A stretch of DNA of 64,000 bases, taken from the NCBI GenBank assembly GCA_900767675.1, contig CAAFZX010000007.1:1-64000 (forward strand), given 5' to 3'. Source of the stretch: an uncultured Collinsella sp. (GTDB lineage Bacteria; Actinomycetota; Coriobacteriia; Coriobacteriales; Coriobacteriaceae). Made by a program: the position numbers and the translations under genes. Within the stretch, counting starts at the first letter, position 1. Every line of letters begins with the position of its first letter. The notes below the pieces were generated by a model, which had not been told where the DNA came from, did not search any database, and saw nothing but the letters and a program-made list of their open reading frames with translations. This document shows positions 34,719-44,425 of the stretch, piece by piece.

Positions 34719-35857
34719 TTAAGTCCAAGATTAGGGTTCTTTATTTTGTAGATCGCTTTCTGCAGGGTGGTATACAAACTCTTCTTTGGAATATTGCTAC
34801 ATCCATCGACCGCGATTCGTTTGAAATCGAATTTCTTTGTTTGGATGATGGCAAGACTTATCCAATGGAGCAAGACCTCGCTGACATGGGGTTTAAAGTT
34901 ACCAAGCTTGATGGCATCTGGTTGAATTCTCCTGTTAGTTTTTTGCGATACAGGAAAGCGTTGGACGCCTTTTTTAGGTCTTCTGGGCATTTTGATATTG
35001 TTCATGTTCATTCAACGGGCAAAAATTATCAGGTTCTTGAGGCCGCAAAAGCCTTTGGCTGCGTTGTGCGGATTCTCCATTCACACAACACCGGATATAT
35101 GACTTCCAATCAAGTAAAAGCGCGCTTGGGCAACATACTGAATCGTAAGGCATCCGCATTGACCACAAATCGTTTTGCCTGCGGTAAAGAAGCAGGTCAA
35201 TGGATGTTCGGAGATGATTTCGGCTATCGTCCTGAGGATTTCATATTGCGCAATGCTGTTGACTGCTCTAAATATCGTTATGATTTTCAAATCAGACAAT
35301 CTGTTCGTGATGAACTGAACTTGGACGATGAGAAAAGGGTCTGCATCAACATTGCAAGGCTGGCCCCAGTTAAGAATCATTCATTTTTGTTGGAGGCATT
35401 CAGTAAGGCGCTTCAGCAGAATAAGGAATTGGTTCTTCTCATTGTTGGTGACGGCGCATTGAAGGATGAATTGTCAAATAAGATTGGCAGTCTCGGCATT
35501 TCAGATAATGTCAAGTTGCTGGGCTTTAGAAAAGATGTAGCTGATCTTCTGCAGGCAGCCGATTGTTTTGTAATGCCTTCTATCCACGAAGGTTTGCCAT
35601 TTGTGCTCGTGGAGGCCCAGGCTGCCGGCTTGCCTTGTCTCATTTCTGACGGAGTAACCAAGGAGGCGGCTTTGCTTCCTACGACTGTTGAAGCAGGACT
35701 CAACTGCCCTCTTTCGGTTTGGGCCGAGAGAATTGTTGAAGTTGCTGATGCGGAACGCTTTGCTGAACCAGCTTGCTTGTTGGCCCAAAGGGGCTATGAC
35801 CTTCAGACTGAGATTAAAAGACTAGAGGAATACTATCGCTACGCTCTGAGTTCTTAG
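34715..35857 (+). CDS. GT4-family glycosyltransferase 2 of the capsule operon
   Basis: The 380 residues start with RVLYFVDRFLQGGIQTLLWNIA and end with the donor-binding EX7E motif in PSIHEGLPFVLVEAQAAGLPCL. Similarity to the product at 31165 (IVGKMNGGG-, NAVD-, IGRF-type blocks) suggests duplication followed by divergence. Translationally coupled to the gene before it (ATGA overlap). Acceptor and donor are not predictable. Confidence 0.87.
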   Translation: MIKSKIRVLYFVDRFLQGGIQTLLWNIATSIDRDSFEIEFLCLDDGKTYPMEQDLADMGFKVTKLDGIWLNSPVSFLRYRKALDAFFRSSGHFDIVHVHSTGKNYQVLEAAKAFGCVVRILHSHNTGYMTSNQVKARLGNILNRKASALTTNRFACGKEAGQWMFGDDFGYRPEDFILRNAVDCSKYRYDFQIRQSVRDELNLDDEKRVCINIARLAPVKNHSFLLEAFSKALQQNKELVLLIVGDGALKDELSNKIGSLGISDNVKLLGFRKDVADLLQAADCFVMPSIHEGLPFVLVEAQAAGLPCLISDGVTKEAALLPTTVEAGLNCPLSVWAERIVEVADAERFAEPACLLAQRGYDLQTEIKRLEEYYRYALSS

Positions 35858-35991
35858 TACTTCTCTAGCGCCATTTGTGCTCAGTCCTTCACTTGGGTGG
35901 TGTCTAGCGGAGCCGATTATTTAGCTAGAGCGCGGTCAATCCCTTTTTTCGCAGTTCAGACTTTATTTGATTAATCATTTGGGAGCCATCT

Positions 35992-36166
35992 TGAAGAATA
36001 ACATGCTTGTATTCGGGCCTTGTCCCGAGATGATTAGAATGTGTCCTCTGGTGAACGCGCTAAAAGCGCGAACTGCCTCATTTGCTTCAGCATTGGCTTG
36101 TTATTACCCTCAAATCCCTATCGGGTATGTTGAAGCTGGCCTTCGTACTCAAAATAGTTGGCTTCA
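35992..36166 (+). pseudogene. Remnant of UDP-GlcNAc 2-epimerase (wecB-like), internally deleted
   Basis: The frame reads NNMLVFGPCPEMIRMCPLVNALKAR, the family N-terminus, then jumps to TASFASALACYYPQIPIGYVEAGLRTQNSW, which in intact enzymes lies roughly 65-70 residues later, and then loses similarity. Thus a middle deletion and a C-terminal truncation left about 60 residues. ManNAc synthesis by this operon was probably lost. The rest of the 367-base spacer 35858-36225 shows no gene, apart from a GGAGAGG site for the next one. Confidence 0.8.
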
Positions 36167-36225
36167 GGACTTTTATTTATCAGTAAGCAGCAATTCTGGA
36201 GTGGATATTAGGAGAGGTTGGTGAA

Positions 36226-37317
36226 TTGGCAATGCGTCTAGGGATGTATGGAGGGCTCTTGAGCGGAGGCGGAGCAGAGCGGGTGTTGTGTACACTCGCA
36301 AATTGCCTTCTGAAGCGTGGGCATGACATCACTTTTTTCTGTGACCATAAGACACAGGGAGAATATACACTCGACCCAGGGATTAATTTGGTATATCTCG
36401 ACAATGGGAATGAATCATTTCTGAGTCGTAATTTTACTAGAACTAAGGTTATTCATGAAACCTGCAAGTCGATGGGCATTGATGTGCTTCTCAGCTTCTT
36501 GAGGGCGCCGAGTTTTCGCTCTGCTGTCGCGGCACGCGGTACTGATGCCGCGCACGTGCTTTCTGTTAGGAATGACCCTGCGCGTGAGTACCCCGGTGTC
36601 GCACGAGTGGCTGCAAGGGGGCTATTTGCCAATTCTGACGCCATTGTTTTCCAAACCGAAACTGCCATGTCTGCCTTCGGAGACCTTAGAGTTCCACGCA
36701 AGACCGTCATAGCCAATCCGGTGCCTGACAGTTGCTTCATCGAAACTGATCCTGCTGCATCTCATAAAGTGGTTACGCTCGGAAGGCTTAGCGCTCAAAA
36801 GAACCATGAGTTGCTCATCGATGCATTCGCTGAAGTTGCTCGCTTCGATAAAGACGCCACTTTGGAGATATTTGGTGCTGGTGATCTCGAAGCGACTTTG
36901 CAAGAGAGAATCGTTCGCGTCGGCCTTGTCGACCGCGTAAGGCTCATGGGTAGAACTGAAGAACCGTCTAAAGTCTTCAAGAGCGCGGGGATCTTTGCTC
37001 TATCGAGTGACTTTGAGGGTATGCCGAATGCACTGATGGAAGCCATGGCGGCTGGGCTGCCTTGTGTGTCTACCGACTGTCCCATTGGGGGTCCTGGCGA
37101 GCTGATTCGTAATGGAGAGACTGGGTTCCTCGTTCCTGTTGGAGAAACAGGAGAGTTCGCGAATGCGCTGAAAGAGCTGCTCTCCGATGGTCGTCTGAGG
37201 TGCCGTATGGGTGCGCGCGCTCAAAACGCAATGAGGGGCTATCGCACTGATTTGATTGTCGATAAGTGGGAAGCTGTTTTAGAAGAGGCCTGCAGGAATA
37301 AACATGGAGAAAATTAA
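36226..37317 (+). CDS. GT4-family glycosyltransferase 3 of the capsule operon
   Basis: A 363-residue GT-B enzyme: N-terminal GMYGGLLSGGGAERVLCTLANCL, C-terminal SSDFEGMPNALMEAMAAGLPC followed by STDCPIGGPGELI, a pattern common in GalNAc or GalA transferases of the GT4 family (resemblance only). Start TTG 36226 is eight bases from GGAGAGG; ATG 36232 is possible. It overlaps the next gene by 14 bases. Confidence 0.87.
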   Translation: MAMRLGMYGGLLSGGGAERVLCTLANCLLKRGHDITFFCDHKTQGEYTLDPGINLVYLDNGNESFLSRNFTRTKVIHETCKSMGIDVLLSFLRAPSFRSAVAARGTDAAHVLSVRNDPAREYPGVARVAARGLFANSDAIVFQTETAMSAFGDLRVPRKTVIANPVPDSCFIETDPAASHKVVTLGRLSAQKNHELLIDAFAEVARFDKDATLEIFGAGDLEATLQERIVRVGLVDRVRLMGRTEEPSKVFKSAGIFALSSDFEGMPNALMEAMAAGLPCVSTDCPIGGPGELIRNGETGFLVPVGETGEFANALKELLSDGRLRCRMGARAQNAMRGYRTDLIVDKWEAVLEEACRNKHGEN

Positions 37318-38377
37318 AGTTGCCATAACGTTGCCTTCTTTTGCCTTGGGCGGAGCGCAGCGCATGGTTTATGAACTTGTTAGAAGTCTGGATAAAGACT
37401 CATTTGAGGTTTGCGTTATCTGCTTTGAAAAAAGTGTTGCCAAACATTTGGAAGAGGGGCTACGTTCCGATGGTATTGACATTCGGCATATTGGTCCCTT
37501 TCAGAAAATCCGCGTCGAAGCACTTAGGCAGATGGCTGCAATCCTCGATGATTTTTCGCCCGATGTGGTTCATGCCCATTTAGGAGGCTCTCAGGCTGCT
37601 TTACCGTGGTGTGTCATTCACCGCGTCCCAATTGTTGTGACGCTTCATACAACTATGCCTAAGGCTCTCAACCCATTGGTAGAGAAAGTGGTGCGGTTAG
37701 ATTCACGCGGAAAACTCATAAAACTCGTCGCCGTTTCTACTGAGACCCGTAACCAGGCGATTCGTCATTTCCGGTGCAATTCGGAAAGGATTCTCGAGGT
37801 AGATAACGGCATTGATCTCGATGAGTATTTTCCCTCGAATTCCGGTGGTTCGACGGTTTTCATCAATGTTGGAACCCAGAACAAGAATAAGAACCAGGCC
37901 ATGCTTTTATCGGCTTTTCAGATTGTTGCTGGCAATCATCCTGATTCTCGTTTGATTCTTGTTGGTGACGGTCCCGAACACGACGCTCTCTTGGCTGCGT
38001 CGAAAGGTGATTCACGTATTGTGTTGCCGGGGTCTGTGACGAATGTGGCTGAGTGGCTTTCGCGGGCCAACGTTTACGTTCAATGCTCATTTCGCGAAGC
38101 CATGCCCATGGCGGTGATTGAGGCGATGGCGTCTGGCTTGCCTGTCATCACTACCAATGTTGGTGGTGTTGGCGACGTTGTGCGCGATGGGCGAGAAGGT
38201 TTGCTCATTGAGCCTGGTTCCAAGGACGCGCTCGTGGACGCAATGGAACGCTTTTATGACGCTGGATTTCGGAGCAGGATGGCTTCTTCATCATTGTTAA
38301 GAGCGAGGTGCTTTAGCTCCAGTGAGATGGCGAAGGGGTATGAGCGTATTTACTTGAAGGCGGTGAGGCATTCTTGA
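37304..38377 (+). CDS. GT4-family glycosyltransferase 4 of the capsule operon
   Basis: The 357 residues start VAITLPSFALGGAQRMVYELV and have the donor-site motif FREAMPMAVIEAMASGLPVI with TNVGGVGDVV. It overlaps genes on both sides (14 bases upstream; TTGA start-stop overlap downstream), indicating tight translational coupling. Confidence 0.87.
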   Translation: MEKIKVAITLPSFALGGAQRMVYELVRSLDKDSFEVCVICFEKSVAKHLEEGLRSDGIDIRHIGPFQKIRVEALRQMAAILDDFSPDVVHAHLGGSQAALPWCVIHRVPIVVTLHTTMPKALNPLVEKVVRLDSRGKLIKLVAVSTETRNQAIRHFRCNSERILEVDNGIDLDEYFPSNSGGSTVFINVGTQNKNKNQAMLLSAFQIVAGNHPDSRLILVGDGPEHDALLAASKGDSRIVLPGSVTNVAEWLSRANVYVQCSFREAMPMAVIEAMASGLPVITTNVGGVGDVVRDGREGLLIEPGSKDALVDAMERFYDAGFRSRMASSSLLRARCFSSSEMAKGYERIYLKAVRHS

Positions 38378-39708
38378 CCGAAATGAAGACAAAAACTGAA
38401 CTGGCATTCTGGTTTGTCCTAATTGCTGCTACACTGTTTTGTAGGGACTGCTTGGGTGTTGGTCTCAACAAGTATTTTGTTCTTGCAGAGTATCTCCTGG
38501 CGTTTGCTTGTCTGAAGGCGAACGGCATCGAGGCTCTTATTGCCTTTTCGATGCCGTTCGCGTATGGTCTGCCCTTTAACTATATTGCTTTGGCTTCGGT
38601 TGTCTTTATCGTTTTCAAGCGAAAGGTGCTTCCGGAAAAGATTGTATTTCTGGCATTGGTTTACTTGGCTTTGCAAGAGCTTGCCATGACATACTGGTAT
38701 TCTAAAATTGATTTTGGCGCTGAAGCGGGTTATATCTCTTGTTTAGTTCTTTTAGTTTTGATTGCAACAGGCGAAACTCGTAATTGCAAACTTATGCTTG
38801 TTTCGTTCATTGTTGGAACGGCCCTAGCTTTCCTAATTGTTATCCTAAGGACTGCAGAGACCGTGCCTCTCGAGAGCCTGCTTGCTGGCTCCGCCAGACT
38901 TGGCTACGGTGGTTCTGGTGCTTATGGCGCTGACGGAACCGCTGACATTTCTTCCATGTATGTTCGTTTCAATCCTAATGAGGTTGGTTACTACTCTCTT
39001 GTCTCTCTTGGCTGCGGATTGCTTTTGCTGATCAAGACGGACATCAGTAGGGTGCTCATCCTTGCTTCTATGCTCGTCGCTCTCTTTGCCGGCGTGCTTT
39101 CGCAGTCGAGGACGTGGATGATGATGGTGGCGGTGCTTGTTATTACCATGGTGTTGCTGAGCATCCGAAGGTCTAGGGAGCGTAGGCGCGCATTTATTGC
39201 CTTCGGCGTTGTTTTAATTGCTGCTGCTGTTATCGTTGTCAAGAACCCACTTCTAATCGAAACAATTTCCCGGCGTTTTGAAGGTGCCGACTTTGTGACG
39301 GCAAACGGTAGGACTGAGCTTCTTGAGGGTTATAACAACTGGTTTATCCATCAGTCCTGGAGGGCTTTTTTCGGTACAGGCGTTGTAAATTACAAAGAGG
39401 TTACCGGGCTCTGGAACTCCATGCACAATGGCATCCAGCAGATTTATGTGTGTCTCGGTGTCGTCGGAGCTGCGGTTTTCGTTTCGATTCTCGTTTATCT
39501 GGGAGTGCGATGCGCTCGCACGGCTGAGCACATCACGCCGGTCAACACTCTGCCCCTCATTGCGGCACTTGCCTTTTCGCAGTCCATTCAGATTATTAAC
39601 CCCTGGAGTCTCGTTCTTCCTTTTGCTCTTGGGTTTGTGGCGCTCGGAGTTGGCGGTGAGTCGAGGAATGGTTTGCATGGTGTTCTTAGATTAAGGAAAA
39701 TGAAATGA
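38374..39708 (+). CDS. Wzy-like O-antigen/capsule polymerase
   Basis: A 444-residue integral membrane protein with about ten to twelve hydrophobic segments and a longer extracytoplasmic loop containing SARLGYGGSGAYGADGTADISSMYVRFNPNEVGY (near residues 170-205). The segment QSRTWMMMVAVLVITMVLL resembles the O-antigen ligase/polymerase (Wzy_C) domain, and LWNSMHNGIQQIYVCLGVVG carries the conserved His region. It would join flipped repeat units at the outer face of the membrane. Start is TTG, overlapping the previous stop. Confidence 0.8.
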   Translation: MTEMKTKTELAFWFVLIAATLFCRDCLGVGLNKYFVLAEYLLAFACLKANGIEALIAFSMPFAYGLPFNYIALASVVFIVFKRKVLPEKIVFLALVYLALQELAMTYWYSKIDFGAEAGYISCLVLLVLIATGETRNCKLMLVSFIVGTALAFLIVILRTAETVPLESLLAGSARLGYGGSGAYGADGTADISSMYVRFNPNEVGYYSLVSLGCGLLLLIKTDISRVLILASMLVALFAGVLSQSRTWMMMVAVLVITMVLLSIRRSRERRRAFIAFGVVLIAAAVIVVKNPLLIETISRRFEGADFVTANGRTELLEGYNNWFIHQSWRAFFGTGVVNYKEVTGLWNSMHNGIQQIYVCLGVVGAAVFVSILVYLGVRCARTAEHITPVNTLPLIAALAFSQSIQIINPWSLVLPFALGFVALGVGGESRNGLHGVLRLRKMK

Positions 39709-40670
39709 AAAAGTTTCTTATAAGCATAGACACCGAGGGGGATAACCTTTGGGATTGGGACGAGAAGAGTCCCATTGGCACTCTCAATTCGAGCTACCTC
39801 CCCAGATTCCAAGAGCTATGCGACCGTTACGGTTTTATGCCGACGTATCTTTCGAACTGGGAGATGGTCTCTGATCCAGAATTCTGTCGAATGGTCGGGG
39901 AATGGGCTTCGGAGGGTCGTTGCGAGGTGGGTATGCACCTGCACGCGTGGAATACGCCCCCGTTCTTCGAGCTTGACGTCGATACGAACGACAATCCCGG
40001 CCTGCCGTACCTTATCGAGTATCCCGAAGAGGCCATGGAGGCAAAGGTAGACGCGATCACGCTTGCGATCGAGCGGAATATCGGAATTAGGCCCGTGACG
40101 CACCGTGCGGGACGCTGGGCTATGGACCCACGCTATTTCAATCTGCTTGCCCGCAAGGGATACCTATGCGACTGCAGCGTGACTCCCCATATCGATTGGA
40201 AAACCTCTCCGGGCAGGACGAGAGGTGTGTTCGGTGCAAATTACTCATCTGCTCAAGAGGAGCCCTACCCCGTTAATTGCGGTAATGAGACCCTAATTGA
40301 GATTCCTTTGACCGTCAGGGAGACGCATGCCCTGATCTCGCCATCTACCAGCGGTGCGAAGCCCCTGGCAAGGTCTTTCCTCAACGTCGCTCGCGGGCAG
40401 TCCCTTCAACTCAGGCCTAACGGCAGGAACCTCAACGAGCTCCTGTGGCTCGTGGACCATGTGGAAAACAGCTCGTCGGGGTACCTCATGTTCATGCTCC
40501 ATTCTTCCGAGTTCATGCCAGGGGGGAGCCCTACATTTAGGACCGAAGAGGACATCGAGCGCCTCTACGAGCATCTTGATAAGGTTTTCGATCGCGTTTC
40601 GCGAGGGTTTACGGGCATGACTATCGGAGACTATGCGCGTGAAGTCTCCCTTGGCGAGGCGGTGCGATGA
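39705..40670 (+). CDS. Polysaccharide deacetylase-like (NodB) protein
   Basis: A 321-residue protein with no signal peptide visible. NodB-fold features: FLISIDTEGD (catalytic/metal Asp pair), CEVGMHLHAWNTPP (metal His pair HxH), and THRAGRWAMDP. It may remove acetyl groups from lipid-linked repeat units or act on a related substrate in the cytosol. From here the composition returns to higher GC than in the preceding transferases, so the operon is a mosaic. ATGA overlaps on both sides couple it to its neighbours. Confidence 0.8.
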   Translation: MKKFLISIDTEGDNLWDWDEKSPIGTLNSSYLPRFQELCDRYGFMPTYLSNWEMVSDPEFCRMVGEWASEGRCEVGMHLHAWNTPPFFELDVDTNDNPGLPYLIEYPEEAMEAKVDAITLAIERNIGIRPVTHRAGRWAMDPRYFNLLARKGYLCDCSVTPHIDWKTSPGRTRGVFGANYSSAQEEPYPVNCGNETLIEIPLTVRETHALISPSTSGAKPLARSFLNVARGQSLQLRPNGRNLNELLWLVDHVENSSSGYLMFMLHSSEFMPGGSPTFRTEEDIERLYEHLDKVFDRVSRGFTGMTIGDYAREVSLGEAVR

Positions 40671-42097
40671 TGGCGGCAAAGGAGAGCAACCGGGGAAAGG
40701 ACCTGCTCAAAAATACGGGAATCATCGGTTTTGGGACGATGTGCACAAAAGCACTTGCTTTCCTGTTGCTGCCGCTTTATACGGCACTGCTGAGTACCTC
40801 TGATTACGGAACCTTTGACCTCGTCACCACGATCGGAACGCTTCTCGTGCCCATCGTGCACCTCCAGCTCTCCCAAGCGATCTTTAGGTTTGCAGCCGAG
40901 GCTCGAGGCGATGAAGACAACATGGCCTCGATTCTCACCGCAGTATATATCGAGTCGGGTGTCCTTGCGCTCATCTACGTTGTCGCCTTCTTTGTGGCGG
41001 CACCTTTTATCACATTGCCCTACAAGTGGGTCCTGCTGCCCTATGTTCTGGTCAACGTCGCGCTGCAGCTCGCCCTCTACACTGCTAGAGGTATCGGCGA
41101 CAACGTCACCTACGCCCTTGGCAGCTTCGTCTCGGCGTCCCTTACCGTTGTTCTCAACGTCGTGCTCCTTGTCGGATTCTCGATGGGCATCGATGGAATG
41201 ATGCTCTCGTGCTGCCTCGGACCCCTTTTTGGCACCGCTGTCATCTCCTTGAGAACGTGTCCGTGGCGCTATTTCAGGCCGTCGCTTTGGTCCGTCACTC
41301 GGGCGAGAGACCTTACCAGGTACGCTCTGCCCCTCATGCCAAACGAGATCTCTTGGTGGGCGCTTCAGTCCGCCGACCGCGTGATCGTCGCGACGGCGCT
41401 GGGCACCGCCGCGAACGGTTTGATATCGGTCGCCAACAAGTTCTCGACGATTTACTCGACGGTATTCAGCGTCTTCAACGCTTCCTGGACGGAGCAGGTA
41501 ATTCTCCACTACCGCGACGAGGATGGAGAAGACTTCATTCGCCGGACGGTCGACGTCACGGTCCGATTCTTCTCCGCTCTATTTCTACTCATTCTCGCCG
41601 TCATGCCCTTCCTGTGGCCGATAATGGTGAACGCCAAGTTTTCCGATGCTTACGGCCTCGTCCCCTTTTACATGGTAGCCGTCTACGCCAATCTCTTCAC
41701 AGGCCTCGTGAGCCCCATCTATCTCGTGAATAACGAGTCGCGCAAGGTCATGGAGGCGACGATCGTCTCGGCTGTCGTCAGTATCGTGTCCCTAGTCGCC
41801 CTGATGGGGCCGCTCGGAGTTTACGCGGCCCCCGTCTCGACCATTATCGGCTACGGCCTCGTTGCCGTCATGCGCGTGGTTGATATCGAGCGCAGGCACA
41901 TGCATGTTGGCCTTGACGCTAGAGTCCTCGTTTCGACATTTGTCCTCGCCGGAGCCACCGCCGCCGCATATTTCATCGGGGGCGTCGCAGCTAACTGCAT
42001 CTGCCTCGGGCTTTGCCTTACCTTCTCGGTGGCCATAAACCGAAGCTCGGCCATCGCACTCATCGGCGAATTTAAAGATAGGAAAAAACATGCCTAA
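40667..42097 (+). CDS. Wzx-like polysaccharide flippase
   Basis: A 476-residue polytopic membrane protein of the MATE/MOP superfamily. It begins GKDLLKNTGIIGFGTMCTKALAFLLLPLYTALLSTSDYGTFD (the Polysacc_synt start, quoted as landmarks GFGTMCTK and LSTSDYGTFD) and has 12-14 hydrophobic helices. It moves lipid-linked repeat units across the inner membrane for the polymerase encoded at 38374. It overlaps both neighbours. ATG 40667 and 40670 are both possible starts. Confidence 0.87.
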   Translation: MMAAKESNRGKDLLKNTGIIGFGTMCTKALAFLLLPLYTALLSTSDYGTFDLVTTIGTLLVPIVHLQLSQAIFRFAAEARGDEDNMASILTAVYIESGVLALIYVVAFFVAAPFITLPYKWVLLPYVLVNVALQLALYTARGIGDNVTYALGSFVSASLTVVLNVVLLVGFSMGIDGMMLSCCLGPLFGTAVISLRTCPWRYFRPSLWSVTRARDLTRYALPLMPNEISWWALQSADRVIVATALGTAANGLISVANKFSTIYSTVFSVFNASWTEQVILHYRDEDGEDFIRRTVDVTVRFFSALFLLILAVMPFLWPIMVNAKFSDAYGLVPFYMVAVYANLFTGLVSPIYLVNNESRKVMEATIVSAVVSIVSLVALMGPLGVYAAPVSTIIGYGLVAVMRVVDIERRHMHVGLDARVLVSTFVLAGATAAAYFIGGVAANCICLGLCLTFSVAINRSSAIALIGEFKDRKKHA

Positions 42098-43151
42098 AGT
42101 CGGAATCGTCACTTTTCACAGATCCACTAACTTCGGCTCGTACCTTCAGACGTACGGCTTGTATCGTAAAATTGCAGATCTGGGCTGCGAATGCGAAGTG
42201 ATAGACTATCGCTGTCCTGCGATCGAGGCTCGAGAGGGGCTCGAAAACAAGATCAACGGACCGAAAGATCTTGCAAAGAGGTTGCTGCTTGGTCCTGGAA
42301 TCAATAGGAAGAAGCGCGCCCTCGGTGCCTTTGCTAACGAGAATATGTCGTTCTCCCGTCCTTTTTTTCCCGAAGATATATCCTCGGCTTCCGATGAGTA
42401 TGACATCGTCGTTGCCGGTTCCGATATTATCTGGGGCAGGGACATTACCGAGAATGATCGTACTTACTTCCTTGATTTTGCTGGGGAAAAAACCAAGAAG
42501 GTTGCGTTCGCATCTTCCGTGGGTGGCTACGAGAAGCGTTCCGATGATGCAGAAATCGGGCGACTTCTTAGCAACATGGACCGTATCGCAGTCAGGGAGG
42601 ATGGTGCCGTTGACTGGGTGAAACGTCTTTCCGGAAGGCATGCGGACCTTGTTTGCGACCCCACGATGCTTTTAACTGCCGCTGAATGGGATGGCATCGT
42701 TCAGCCCAAACCTATCAATGATAGTTATGTTCTTGTGTACTTCGATTCTCCCGATGGGAGTTGCCTGCGGGATGCTCGCGCGTATGCCGCGCGCCATGGG
42801 CTTGATGTAAAGTTCATCAACTACTACCGTCCCGCGCACGGCGTGGAAAATGTCAAGCCCGCCTCGCTATCCGATTTTCTCGGCCTGGTCAAATCTGCAG
42901 ATACCGTTTTCACCGCATCCTACCACGGGATGCTATTCTCGCTTTACTATGAAAGGGACATGCGCTTCTACACCAGGTGCCACAGTACCCGCGTGCTCTC
43001 TCTCGCCAAGCGACTCGGTGTTCTCGATCGATGCGGTGACGGAACCAACGGCGCGGAACTACCCCCAATCGATTGGCCCCATGTGCAGGAGAGTATCTCC
43101 AGTTTCAGAGAAGAATCAATCGCCATCCTGGAAGACATGGTGACTCTATGA
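42090..43151 (+). CDS. Polysaccharide pyruvyl transferase family protein 2
   Basis: The 353 residues start VGIVTFHRSTNFGSYLQTYGLYRKI, then VVAGSDIIWGRD, AFASSVGGYEK, CDPTMLLT and TVFTASYHGMLFSLYY, following the same family plan as 32278-33465 with limited identity. It overlaps the flippase gene by 8 bases and the next gene by 4. Confidence 0.85.
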   Translation: MPKVGIVTFHRSTNFGSYLQTYGLYRKIADLGCECEVIDYRCPAIEAREGLENKINGPKDLAKRLLLGPGINRKKRALGAFANENMSFSRPFFPEDISSASDEYDIVVAGSDIIWGRDITENDRTYFLDFAGEKTKKVAFASSVGGYEKRSDDAEIGRLLSNMDRIAVREDGAVDWVKRLSGRHADLVCDPTMLLTAAEWDGIVQPKPINDSYVLVYFDSPDGSCLRDARAYAARHGLDVKFINYYRPAHGVENVKPASLSDFLGLVKSADTVFTASYHGMLFSLYYERDMRFYTRCHSTRVLSLAKRLGVLDRCGDGTNGAELPPIDWPHVQESISSFREESIAILEDMVTL

Positions 43152-44377
43152 CGACGCCGAAGCTAGCCGATAAAGACTGTTGCACCGGCTGCGGGGCATG
43201 TGCCGCGGCATGCCCAAAGGGCTGCATCACGCTGGAACCGGATTCTGTGGGAGTTCGGACTCCGTCGATCGACGGGGATGCGTGTATCGGATGCGGTGCA
43301 TGTGAAAAGTCCTGCCATCTCTTGGCAGATAGCGTCCTTCATGCAAAGTCGGATGAGGTGTTTGCCGCGTGGCAAACCGACGCCGGCGACCGCCGCACGT
43401 CCGCGTCGGGGGGAATCGCTTCGGCATGCTACTGGTGGGCGCTGTCAGGGGGCGTCCACTGCTACGGCGTGCCCGCGGACGATCTCTACGCATTTCGCTT
43501 CATCGAGCTGTCCGGCGAATCGGATATTCAGAGGTGCAAGAACTCCAAGTACGCCGAGTCCGACATGTCGGGTGTCTTCGAGAACGTGAAAAAGCAGCTC
43601 AGAAACGGGGAGGGCGTACTCTTCATCGGGCTTCCCTGCCAGGTTGCCGCGCTGAGGACCTTCGTCGGCGAGAGGCTGGAGGACGGCCTAACGGCCGTCG
43701 ACATAATCTGCCACGGTGTTTGTCCGTCGGCCTATCTCGAAGAGCACGTTAGAGGGATAGAAGGGAGGTGCGGACGGACTGCATCGGCGCTCAGCTTCCG
43801 CGACCCAGCCTTCGAAACTTCAAAGTATCGCTTAACTTTAAGCGATGCTCAAGGTCTTTTTTATATAAAGGGACCGAAAAGCAACGACGCCTATCAGGTC
43901 GGCTACCATTCGGCCCTCACATACCGAGAGAACTGCTACTCGTGCAGGTATGCCCGTGGGCAGAGGGCCGGCGACCTGACGATTGGCGACTTCAGCGGCT
44001 ACGGACGACACGGCCAAAAGTCAGGCAAGGCGGAAAAGGTGTCGTGCGCCATCGTGTCCACTCCGAAGGGCCAGCGCCTGCTTGCGCACTTGGCCGAATT
44101 TGGAATCGAGGTTGAAAGGCGGAGCCCTGACGAGGCGTTCCTCTATGAAAGACAGCTGAAAGAGCCGTCCGTGCGCCATGCCGGTAGGCCTGCATTCCTC
44201 AGCACGTATGCCTCTGGATCGGGATTCGACCGCGCCGCCCGTGCCGCTACGGGGCGGACGCTGTCCCGTAACGGGGTCGTGGAGGCGCTGCGGTTGAGGG
44301 AAGCCGAGCAATTCGCCCGCGCGCTCGTTCCAAAATCCGTCAAGCGGGCCATTAGGAAATGCATTCACAGGAGTTGA
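43148..44377 (+). CDS. Iron-sulfur FrhB-like (F420 hydrogenase beta family) protein 2
   Basis: The 409 residues open with two [4Fe-4S] motifs (CCTGCGACAAACPKGC; CIGCGACEKSC, the latter lacking the usual proline), then RTSASGGIASACYWWAL, FIGLPCQVAALRTF, ICHGVCPSAYLEEH, and a Cys block CYSCRYARGQRAGDLTIGDF. It is the partner of the preceding pyruvyltransferase, repeating the gene pair at 32278-34718. Role unproven, possibly a redox step on a sugar or a carrier. Confidence 0.84.
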   Translation: MTTPKLADKDCCTGCGACAAACPKGCITLEPDSVGVRTPSIDGDACIGCGACEKSCHLLADSVLHAKSDEVFAAWQTDAGDRRTSASGGIASACYWWALSGGVHCYGVPADDLYAFRFIELSGESDIQRCKNSKYAESDMSGVFENVKKQLRNGEGVLFIGLPCQVAALRTFVGERLEDGLTAVDIICHGVCPSAYLEEHVRGIEGRCGRTASALSFRDPAFETSKYRLTLSDAQGLFYIKGPKSNDAYQVGYHSALTYRENCYSCRYARGQRAGDLTIGDFSGYGRHGQKSGKAEKVSCAIVSTPKGQRLLAHLAEFGIEVERRSPDEAFLYERQLKEPSVRHAGRPAFLSTYASGSGFDRAARAATGRTLSRNGVVEALRLREAEQFARALVPKSVKRAIRKCIHRS

Positions 44378-44425
44378 TTCGCTTGATGCGCAAGCGAAAC
44401 GAAATTGCGCAGTCTGGAGGTATTG

